DNA of 12,526 nt from Treponema sp. Its GTDB lineage: Bacteria > Spirochaetota > Spirochaetia > Treponematales > Treponemataceae. Shown piece after piece: positions 6,570 through 12,526 of this stretch (position 1 is its first letter; each line of letters begins with the position of its first letter). The position numbers and the translations under genes were made by a program. The stretch lies in NCBI GenBank assembly GCA_017614655.1, contig JAGABO010000039.1, forward strand, positions 1-12,526, in the 5' to 3' direction. The notes under the pieces are model-generated. The model had not been told where the DNA came from. It worked only from the letters and a program-made list of their open reading frames with translations, and did no database searches.

Positions 6570-7631
6570 ATGTTTAAAAAAACATGCGTGTTTATTGCAG
6601 CAGCTATTTTCTCACTCACAGTCTCGTGCTCCGGGAATTCCAGGGGGCGTCTGCTTCCACAGGCAGATTCCGCTGACTATAAAGAAACGCAGCATTATCT
6701 CGCAGAAATCCTTGATTCAAAAGACCTCCCCGAAAAAATCCGCTACGGCGTAATCAACAAGATTGCCGGCAATATGCTCAGCGTAAATGATTATCCGGGA
6801 CTCATCATCTTTCTTACCCAGTGGGTTGAACAGAACAAGGATGATCCTTACAACGCTTACTGGCTTTTAATGGCTGCATACGCTTATCTGGAAAATGATG
6901 CAAATCCGCTTGCCGAATATTACTTCGAAAGAATAATCAACGACTATGACGATCTTACTGTTCAGGGTAAATCAGTACATTTTTTAAGCCTGCAGCACCT
7001 GATTCAGATTTCGACATCCCCGGCAAACCGCATATCATATTTCAATCAGCTCATAAACCGTTTTCCGAACGATATAAGCAAGACCGAACTCTACTACCGT
7101 CTGGCTCTCGAATACGAGAAAGAAGGAGAGTGGGATCTTTCGCTTCGTTCATATACGCAGTTCTTAGACCAGATGGATGCACCCACAATACAGATTACAG
7201 GATACCCCGGCGCATACATCAAGGCAAAGAATCTTATAGATTTTAACAACTCGCCTAAAGACTGGACGTTCGAATCTCTGGACGCACTTGTCTCCGCAGT
7301 AAAGAGTGCAATTTCAAGCTACAACTATAATGCCCTCGACCGCTACAAATCCAAGGTAAACTTTTTTGCAATGTCATGGCGGCAGGACGAAACAGATGAT
7401 AATGCACAGCAGAGCTTCTCCATGCACAACTACATGCTCGGAAACAGAATCCGCTACAGCGCAGAACTCGATCCCTCTTCTACCCCTACAGAAGCATACC
7501 TCCGTACCACAGGCTGGAGCACTTACATGAACGTCTGGTATCTCTATTTCCGAAAAGTGAACTTTCCTGCAAACCCGGATATTCACGGACGCTGGGAATG
7601 GGCGGGCATTTATTACGGTGAAAAACTTTGA
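6570..7631 (+). CDS. Lipoprotein with TPR-like helical repeats, unknown function
   Basis: The 353-aa protein starts with a lipoprotein-type signal (MFKK, a hydrophobic core, then LTVSC with Cys at 20), so it is probably anchored in a membrane facing the periplasm. The middle holds paired helices of TPR type, such as AYWLLMAAYAYLENDANPLA followed by EYYFERIINDY, and later ELYYRLALEYEKEGEWDLSL. The C-terminal third (about 240-353) is rich in Tyr, Trp and Asn and matches no family I recognise. It superficially recalls BamD-type lipoproteins but is longer, and I do not claim orthology. Its last four bases overlap the start of the lytic transglycosylase gene, so the two are likely translated together and may act together at the cell wall. 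The ATG is favoured because the signal peptide begins there. Confidence 0.8.
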   Translation: MFKKTCVFIAAAIFSLTVSCSGNSRGRLLPQADSADYKETQHYLAEILDSKDLPEKIRYGVINKIAGNMLSVNDYPGLIIFLTQWVEQNKDDPYNAYWLLMAAYAYLENDANPLAEYYFERIINDYDDLTVQGKSVHFLSLQHLIQISTSPANRISYFNQLINRFPNDISKTELYYRLALEYEKEGEWDLSLRSYTQFLDQMDAPTIQITGYPGAYIKAKNLIDFNNSPKDWTFESLDALVSAVKSAISSYNYNALDRYKSKVNFFAMSWRQDETDDNAQQSFSMHNYMLGNRIRYSAELDPSSTPTEAYLRTTGWSTYMNVWYLYFRKVNFPANPDIHGRWEWAGIYYGEKL

Positions 7632-8845
7632 AAATCAAGAATCCACTTATCCTTATCGGTACAGCATTTGTATTCTCACTTCCGCTTTTTGCTAAGAAAA
7701 GTTCCATGGAAAAAGAAATTCATCTTACCAGGGAAGAGACTATCCTGCTTATCAGGGAAGACTTTGGAAGAAAAAAGGCAGCCTTCCGCACAATGGAAAT
7801 TCGTGTACTTAAAAAATGTTCGGGAGATTTTAGCCAGGAAAACATCCCGGAGGGAAACATCATTCTTCCGGAAAAAACACACGTTACAATCGAAATCGAC
7901 GGATTCAATCATGAACTGACAGACAGATTCAGACGTCAGTTTATGACTAATTCCGGTCAGAAAATTCTTACGGCTTCTCTTTATGATTCAATTCCTTACA
8001 GACCTTACATAAAGAAGCTGCTTAAAGAACACGATATGCCGATGTTTCTTCAGTATCTTCCGGTTATTGAATCAAATTACAAGACACGTGCAGTTTCTAA
8101 ATCGGGAGCAAAAGGTCTCTGGCAGTTCATGACAAACAGCATGCATCCTTTCCTTAAGATGAACACATGGTACGATGAACGCCTTGACCCGTGGAAAGAA
8201 ACAGAAGCTGCCATCAAAAAACTCAAAGACAACTACATGATGTTCCATTCATGGCCCGAAGCTCTTGCAGCCTACAACATGGGAGCCGGAGCTTTAAAGC
8301 GCGTGATGAAACAGCATCCGGGAAAAAATTACTGGGCACTTTCGGAATCAAACCTTATTCCTGCACAGACGGCTTATTATGTTCCAAAACTTCTTGCCGT
8401 TGCAGATCTTGTAGAAAATGCAGAATACTACGGCCTCATCGAAGTAAGTCTTGCAGATAAAATGATAGAAGATGCCGAAGTTCCCGAATATGAATATGTT
8501 CAGGTTGCAGGAATGATAAGTCTTGAACAGATTTCTTCGCTTTCCGGAATTGAACGTCAGACCATGGATTTCCTGAATCCTGCTCTCTTAAGAAAATGTA
8601 CTCCTGCAGGAGAAAAATACATGCTTCGCGTTCCGGGCGGGAAAACAGAAAACGTAAAGGAAGCACTCGAAAAAGCAAACGTTGCTTCTGATGCAGTTGT
8701 TCATAATGTAAAGCAAGGTGATTCACTGTGGGCAATAAGCCGCATGTACGAAATTTCTGTAGAGGATCTCTGCAGTGCAAACGGAATTAACCGCAACGGC
8801 ATCCTTTCGATCAATCAGAAAATAATCATACCTGTTTTTAAGTAA
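7628..8845 (+). CDS. Membrane-bound-type lytic murein transglycosylase (MltD-like) with C-terminal LysM
   Basis: This enzyme is expected to cleave the MurNAc-GlcNAc bond of peptidoglycan and leave 1,6-anhydro ends. The 405-aa protein has a Sec signal peptide (1-22, ending LFA), a family lead-in, and an SLT catalytic domain at about 125-260. That domain contains LPVIESNY with the catalytic Glu at 148, SGAKGLWQFM (159-168), DERLDPWKETEAAI (183-196) and AAYNMGAGAL (214-223). One LysM domain at about 358-402 (HNVKQGDSLWAISRMYEIS) would hold it on the wall; E. coli MltD has two. There is no lipobox, so it is probably soluble in the periplasm. The start is TTG (7628-7630), overlapping the upstream stop as TTGA. 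The first ATG downstream would remove the signal peptide, so TTG is preferred. The gene is oriented toward the chemoreceptor and ends at a shared hairpin. Confidence 0.93.
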   Translation: MKIKNPLILIGTAFVFSLPLFAKKSSMEKEIHLTREETILLIREDFGRKKAAFRTMEIRVLKKCSGDFSQENIPEGNIILPEKTHVTIEIDGFNHELTDRFRRQFMTNSGQKILTASLYDSIPYRPYIKKLLKEHDMPMFLQYLPVIESNYKTRAVSKSGAKGLWQFMTNSMHPFLKMNTWYDERLDPWKETEAAIKKLKDNYMMFHSWPEALAAYNMGAGALKRVMKQHPGKNYWALSESNLIPAQTAYYVPKLLAVADLVENAEYYGLIEVSLADKMIEDAEVPEYEYVQVAGMISLEQISSLSGIERQTMDFLNPALLRKCTPAGEKYMLRVPGGKTENVKEALEKANVASDAVVHNVKQGDSLWAISRMYEISVEDLCSANGINRNGILSINQKIIIPVFK

Positions 8846-8855
8846 AGAGGGAGAT

Positions 8856-8882
8856 AAAAAAGACCGGGCGAAAAACCCGGCC
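8856..8882 (-). terminator. Rho-independent terminator of the chemoreceptor gene, probably shared with the convergent gene
   Basis: On the minus strand GGCCGGG, a 7-nt loop and CCCGGTC pair fully (one G-U), followed by six T (8861-8856) and then an A/T-rich tract. The hairpin starts 8 nt after the chemoreceptor stop. Read on the plus strand the stem has one mismatch and only TTT follows, so it is weaker but may still stop the transglycosylase transcript. Confidence 0.85.
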
Positions 8883-8890
8883 TTTACAGT

Positions 8891-10870
8891 TTATACCTTA
8901 AACCTTCCAAGTTTGTCGTTCATAACATGTATCTGATCATTTGTTTCGTTTGCAAGGTCTGATACACTCTGAGCAGCCTGACTTATCTGTTTTGCACCGG
9001 CATTCATCTCGTCCATGCTGCCAAGAATTGTAGTAGAAATTTCTGCAACCTTGGTCATATCTCCGGTAACACCTGCAATCTCGCGTCTTACTTCCTGAGA
9101 ATTATCGCGAACTTCTACAGCCTGATTTTTCATGTCGCTGAGTGCTTCGAAAATGTGGCGTGATGAACTTTCCTGCTCTGTCATTGCGTTATCTATTTCG
9201 CGGATAATTATATCAGTTGAATCAAGGTGATTAACGATGTCGCCGAATGCTGTCTGAGATGCCTTTGAAAGAACAACAACTTCCTTAATCGAAGAAGAAA
9301 TCTCCTTAAGTTTTGAGTAAATGTTCTTCGACTGCTTGCTTGAGTCTTCTGCAAGTTTACGGATTTCGTCTGCAACAACGCTGAATCCGCGGCCTGCTTC
9401 TCCTGCATGAGCTGCCTCAATTGCTGCGTTCATGGCAAGAAGGTTAGTCTGACTTGCAATCTGGCTGATTATCTGGTTTGCCTGAATAAGAAGTTTTGAT
9501 TCTTCTGCTATCTGCTGAACCTTATTGTCTACATTTCCAAGTTTCTTTTTTCCATCGCTGACTGTTCCGCCAAGAACCCTGAAGCTTTCTGCCATTCTGC
9601 GGATTGAACCGGTTACAGAAGTAATGTTTCCGAGCATCTCCTCGATTGCAGCAGAACTTTCCGTAATACCGGCAGCCTGTGAATCAATAAGCGTACTAAG
9701 ATCCTGAACCTTGGCTTCTGAATTACGGAGAACCTCTGAAGTTTCATTAACGGCAAGAGCCTGATTTTCTGACTGTCTCTTAACACCTGCAATGTTTGCC
9801 ATAATCTGTGAAGTTGCACTTGCAGACTGCTGGCTTGAAGTTCCAAGACTCTGGCTTACTTCTACAAGTGAGTCCTGTGCTCCGTTAAGTTCAGTGATAA
9901 TGCCGTGCAGAAGTTCAATAAACGTATTGACGTCTTTAGACAGTTTTGCAAATTCATCGTTTCCTTTTACGGGAAGTCTGTAAGTAAGGTCTGCCTCTCC
10001 GGAAGAAAGGTTAGAAACAGCTTTGTTTACCTGCCTTAACGGACGGATAACTATGCGCGAAACAAGGAACAGAATAAGCATTATAAGAAGAACAGAAAGA
10101 ATTACCGTAAAAACTAAAAGAGGCGTAAAAATTTCGTTTGTAACAACCTGAACAACTGTTAAAGGTTTTCCGAGGAAGAGGGTTGTTAAGAATTTTCCGT
10201 CAACATCTGTAAGAGGGAAATAATAGGTTATATAAACAATAGAACCAATTTTTGCAACTTTTGATGTTTCTTCGCCCTGCGCTGCCCTGCGGATCGGTGT
10301 ATCATCATCAATTGTAGTACCAAGCATTCCCGGCAGTGTTGTATAATCGCGGACAACGCCGTCAAAAATCGTACATTCGCACTGTGTATAATCTTTTACA
10401 GTTGCAACAACGTCTTCACCGCCTGCCAGCATTCTTGCAATAACAGCACCGGCAATTTTGCCTTCGTATTTAAAAGGCAGTCCGGCTATTGCATAAATTT
10501 CACCGTCTTCTACAACAATATTTGCAATTTCATCTCCGCGGAGAATCTGCTGCATAAATTCATTTTTTTCTGCAATACCATACTCATAGGAAGAAATCTG
10601 ATTACCTTCCGTATCAACAACATAAACGGTCTGAGCCCCGAATGAATTAATTCCTTCGGCACAGGCAATGTTAAAGTATTCTTCGCTTACATCACCTTCC
10701 TGATATCTTGCCTGAACATATTCAACAACCCATTCTGCAGTGTTATAAATTGTGTCTATCTTATAGGTAACTTCGCCGGTTGCAACGCTCTTATATTTAA
10801 GAAGTTCCTCTTCTACATATTCTTCAAGGCCTGAATTAAGGTTTTTGTAAATGATCGCAAAGAGAATCAA
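8891..10870 (-). CDS. Methyl-accepting chemotaxis protein; N-terminus probably disrupted
   Basis: A transmembrane chemoreceptor that would control the CheA kinase. Residues here count from the TTG at 10870. A periplasmic ligand domain of about 230 residues, Cache-like with [10 protein letters not shown] near 81-90 and a CEC motif at 164-166, is followed by TM2 (about 250-275), a HAMP domain (276-328) and the long cytoplasmic coiled-coil hairpin. The hairpin tip (about 466-508) holds the signature [20 protein letters not shown] and [11 protein letters not shown]. The protein ends FKV, with no CheR-docking pentapeptide. This open frame can begin only at a TTG inside the first membrane helix, with no ribosome binding site at a usable distance. 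The natural start is surely the ATG at 10945 in the same frame, but a TAA at codon 8 intervenes. Either the gene is inactivated, it is rescued by read-through or reinitiation, or the TAA is a sequence error. Domain calls are firm; expression is doubtful. Confidence 0.85.
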   Translation of the reverse strand: MILFAIIYKNLNSGLEEYVEEELLKYKSVATGEVTYKIDTIYNTAEWVVEYVQARYQEGDVSEEYFNIACAEGINSFGAQTVYVVDTEGNQISSYEYGIAEKNEFMQQILRGDEIANIVVEDGEIYAIAGLPFKYEGKIAGAVIARMLAGGEDVVATVKDYTQCECTIFDGVVRDYTTLPGMLGTTIDDDTPIRRAAQGEETSKVAKIGSIVYITYYFPLTDVDGKFLTTLFLGKPLTVVQVVTNEIFTPLLVFTVILSVLLIMLILFLVSRIVIRPLRQVNKAVSNLSSGEADLTYRLPVKGNDEFAKLSKDVNTFIELLHGIITELNGAQDSLVEVSQSLGTSSQQSASATSQIMANIAGVKRQSENQALAVNETSEVLRNSEAKVQDLSTLIDSQAAGITESSAAIEEMLGNITSVTGSIRRMAESFRVLGGTVSDGKKKLGNVDNKVQQIAEESKLLIQANQIISQIASQTNLLAMNAAIEAAHAGEAGRGFSVVADEIRKLAEDSSKQSKNIYSKLKEISSSIKEVVVLSKASQTAFGDIVNHLDSTDIIIREIDNAMTEQESSSRHIFEALSDMKNQAVEVRDNSQEVRREIAGVTGDMTKVAEISTTILGSMDEMNAGAKQISQAAQSVSDLANETNDQIHVMNDKLGRFKV

Positions 10871-10945
10871 TGAATATACAAGAATTCCACCCGTAAGAAA
10901 TGCAAAAATTCTCCGGGAAACTTATTTTATTTTAGAAGAAGCCAT
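10868..10945 (-). pseudogene. Severed 5' end of the chemoreceptor gene with an in-frame TAA
   Basis: From the ATG (10943-10945) the frame reads MASSKIK, TAA (10922-10924), [17 protein letters not shown] and then joins the downstream open frame without a shift. The residues after the stop complete a normal signal-anchor: SRR before a roughly 20-residue hydrophobic helix. GGAGG (10950-10954) lies 4 nt before the ATG. One base change in the TAA would restore a 684-aa receptor. Confidence 0.75.
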
Positions 10946-10957
10946 AATTCCTCCACA

Positions 10958-10973
10958 GGGCAAAATGTTGCCC
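10958..10973 (-). promoter_or_regulatory. Hairpin in the chemoreceptor mRNA leader beside the ribosome binding site
   Basis: GGGCAA (10958-10963) and TTGCCC (10968-10973) form a perfect 6-bp stem with a 4-nt loop. It ends three bases before the GGAGG at 10950-10954. It may influence ribosome access or mRNA stability. It lacks a U-run, so it is not an intrinsic terminator. Confidence 0.4.
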
Positions 10974-11026
10974 GTAATGCGTTTTCTTCTTTTGGCTGCA
11001 TAGAAATGATCAACTTATTCAGTTTA

Positions 11027-11055
11027 ATTATCGGTTAATTCCAGGTAAAAATCAA
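11027..11055 (-). promoter_or_regulatory. Candidate promoter of the chemoreceptor gene
   Basis: Minus strand: TTGATT (11050-11055, 4/6), a 17-nt spacer and GATAAT (11027-11032, 5/6). The leader would be about 75 nt and include the hairpin at 10958-10973. The -10 lies within ACCGATAA, close to the sigma-28 -10 consensus GCCGATAA, but no matching TAAA sits at the required distance, so a sigma-70-type promoter is favoured. Confidence 0.45.
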
Positions 11056-11110
11056 CTTAAGGAGGTAAAATTCAGGATTTAAACACAAAAAAGCCCCTGA
11101 GTGTATAAAT

Positions 11111-11138
11111 TTGACGGTAATATGTTCATAATTAAAAT
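11111..11138 (+). promoter_or_regulatory. Candidate promoter of the OmpA-domain protein gene
   Basis: TTGACG (11111-11116, 5/6), a 16-nt spacer and TAAAAT (11133-11138, 5/6) would start transcription near 11145, leaving a leader of about 15 nt with no visible Shine-Dalgarno sequence. A perfect TATAAT (11154-11159) directly abuts the ATG, but a start from it would fall inside the coding sequence. Confidence 0.5.
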
Positions 11139-11159
11139 CTAAACACCGATACTTATAAT

Positions 11160-12526
11160 ATGAAAAGATTGATTTTGCCGGTGCTTGTTTTTTTATTTAC
11201 TGCCGGATTTTTTTCTGCACAGAATTACATTCAGTACTCTTATACGGACAGCGAAATAGAACAGCTTTCTGCCATAGAAGCAAGAGGTCATGTTTCCGAA
11301 AAAGATGCCGTCATTACATCAACTTCTACAATTGACTGGTCAAAAAATACTTTTAAATCCGAAGTTGTACTCGACTTAAGAAAAGCAAAAATTCCAATGC
11401 CGAGCGGAAAATCAACTTCAATCAGCAAAATTCAGATGGAACTTCCTGTTCTTGTAAAAGACCCGCTGCTTTCCGTCCATGTAGACAATGCACGCACACT
11501 CGGTGACCTTGTTCTTGATGGAACACTCACTCTGGAAGAACTTACGCGAATTATTGATTCAAGCCGCCAGACACCTGCATACTTTGCAAACGGAACAAGC
11601 AATCTTTTAACAGAACATTCAATTTACCTGAGGCAGATTGGTGCACTTCTTGTAAAACACCATGTTCCATATTCTCAGAAACAGCCGGTTGAGTCCGTCG
11701 CTTCGATGGCTTACACGGGAATCATCATAGATGCAAGGGGAAGTCTTCCTGTTCACGGTGAATTTATCGAAAGCGAAGTCAGTCCTTGTCTTTTCCCGCG
11801 TGTATGGAATGACAGAATGGAACTTGTTTATGAACGCAACATGGTAGATCCGGAAACTGCAAAAAACAATGGTGTTGCTTATTATACTTCAAGCATTTTC
11901 CCTGATGAATATGAAGACCGTGTTGGAAAAAATCCGCTCTGGATTACTGCAAGAAAAGTTTACGGCGTAAACAGAACAGACCCGGTTCTTTCTTATGATG
12001 ATTACCTTAAAATTGTATCTGTAAAAGAAAACTTAAATCTCTTTAAGCAGGCAAAAGTTGTAATTCTCCTTGATCAGAAACAGCTGGTTCATGGAGTAAC
12101 TGCTCCGGAAAAAAACAAAAACTATTACATGGCTTTCCACAGAATGCAGCGTTACTTCTTCGAAAACAAAGTTCCCGATTCTGTTGTAATAGACAGTTCA
12201 ACGGGAACCCGCATCATCATGAATAACCTGCACTTTATTGCAGATTCTCCGAAACTTCTTCCGGAAGAAAAAGAGCGCATTGAACAGATTGCAGAATCCA
12301 TTAAAAAATTTACTGCAAGCGGAGAGTTTACAATTCTGGTTGAAGGCCACACTGCCGACGTTAAAAAACCGGACGGACAGCTGCTTTTAAGTAATCAGCG
12401 CGCTCAGGAAATAATAAGTGAACTTGTTGCCTTTGGTGTTGATAAAAATCTGTTTACCTTTAAAGGATACGGCGGAACTAAACCTGTAGCAGATAACTCT
12501 ACCGATGAAGGCCGCGCACAGAACAG
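11160..12526 (+). CDS. Secreted protein with C-terminal OmpA-like peptidoglycan-binding domain (3' end outside window)
   Basis: The 455 codons present begin with a signal peptide (MKRL, a hydrophobic core, FFSA-QN near 20). Residues 21-180 match no family I know. Residues 184-305 contain YTGIIIDARG, a run ending GKNPLWITARKVYG, and AKVVILLD, which recalls a periplasmic domain seen in LPP20/FlgP-like proteins (resemblance only). From about 345 it is an OmpA-like domain: GTRIIMNNLHFIADS, ILVEGHTADV, LLLSNQRAQ, GYGGTKPVADN and GRAQN at the edge. Such domains grip the peptide stem of peptidoglycan. In an ungapped alignment A399 replaces the Asp that binds diaminopimelate (E. coli OmpA D271), while R414 (R286) is kept. 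Treponemal walls are reported to use ornithine instead, so the change may fit that. The layout loosely resembles T. pallidum Tp0624, which I could not compare. Confidence 0.85.
   Translation, partial: MKRLILPVLVFLFTAGFFSAQNYIQYSYTDSEIEQLSAIEARGHVSEKDAVITSTSTIDWSKNTFKSEVVLDLRKAKIPMPSGKSTSISKIQMELPVLVKDPLLSVHVDNARTLGDLVLDGTLTLEELTRIIDSSRQTPAYFANGTSNLLTEHSIYLRQIGALLVKHHVPYSQKQPVESVASMAYTGIIIDARGSLPVHGEFIESEVSPCLFPRVWNDRMELVYERNMVDPETAKNNGVAYYTSSIFPDEYEDRVGKNPLWITARKVYGVNRTDPVLSYDDYLKIVSVKENLNLFKQAKVVILLDQKQLVHGVTAPEKNKNYYMAFHRMQRYFFENKVPDSVVIDSSTGTRIIMNNLHFIADSPKLLPEEKERIEQIAESIKKFTASGEFTILVEGHTADVKKPDGQLLLSNQRAQEIISELVAFGVDKNLFTFKGYGGTKPVADNSTDEGRAQN

Noticed and set aside
7374..7912. Several minus-strand open frames opposite the TPR lipoprotein and transglycosylase genes
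   Set aside because: They mirror well-supported genes with signal peptides and family motifs, overlap one another, and show no start signals or domains of their own.
10999..11040. Sigma-28 (FliA) promoter for the chemoreceptor, based on ACCGATAA
   Set aside because: The -10-like box matches 7 of 8, but no TAAA lies about 15 nt upstream of it. The same bases fit a sigma-70-type promoter with a 17-nt spacer better.
11075..11110. Possible intrinsic terminator from CAGGGGCTTTTTTG on the minus strand
   Set aside because: The T-run is present, but no complementary arm forms a stem with CAGGGGC nearby.

Overview
The window looks like chromosomal DNA of a host-associated, A/T-leaning spirochaete, most likely a Treponema. 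This rests on the overall character of the proteins: lipoproteins with relaxed lipoboxes, a YajC-SecD-SecF operon with an unusually long SecF, a treponeme-like chemoreceptor, and an OmpA-like domain with a GHTA variant. No database search was possible. I see no mobile element, CRISPR array, tRNA or rRNA, and no clear sign of recent transfer. Most of the window is conserved cell-envelope biology.

Layout. Bases 1-344 (minus) are the N-terminal part of ispH, which runs off the left edge. Bases 345-548 hold a large, nearly perfect palindrome that ends the Sec operon, a small second hairpin, and the ispH promoter. Bases 549-6499 (minus) are a tightly packed run, in transcription order: a six-helix membrane protein, a TPR lipoprotein, yajC, secD and secF. 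Junctions are 1-nt or 4-nt overlaps except the 95-nt gap before yajC, which has its own weak promoter candidate. Bases 6500-6569 are a compact divergent promoter region. Bases 6570-8845 (plus) hold a TPR lipoprotein overlapping an MltD-type lytic transglycosylase with a LysM domain. A terminator hairpin at 8856-8882 separates this from a convergent methyl-accepting chemotaxis protein (minus). Bases 10946-11159 hold divergent promoters and a leader hairpin. From 11160 to the right edge runs a secreted protein ending in an OmpA-like peptidoglycan-binding domain.

How the genes fit together. YajC-SecD-SecF is the accessory module of the Sec translocase, which uses the proton gradient to help exported proteins across the inner membrane. 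The lipoproteins, the transglycosylase and the OmpA-like protein are all expected Sec clients that work in the periplasm or on the wall. The chemoreceptor is a separate sensory unit.

Most worth a second look: (i) an in-frame TAA at codon 8 of the chemoreceptor, just after a strong ribosome binding site and before the first membrane helix; (ii) SecF has Ala where the conserved proton-pathway Asp (E. coli SecF D213) should be, while the partner Arg and the SecD Asp are intact; (iii) a ~107-nt palindrome behind secF; (iv) divergent promoters that share one -35 site and would give leaderless or nearly leaderless mRNAs. I found no convincing wholly new multi-gene system.
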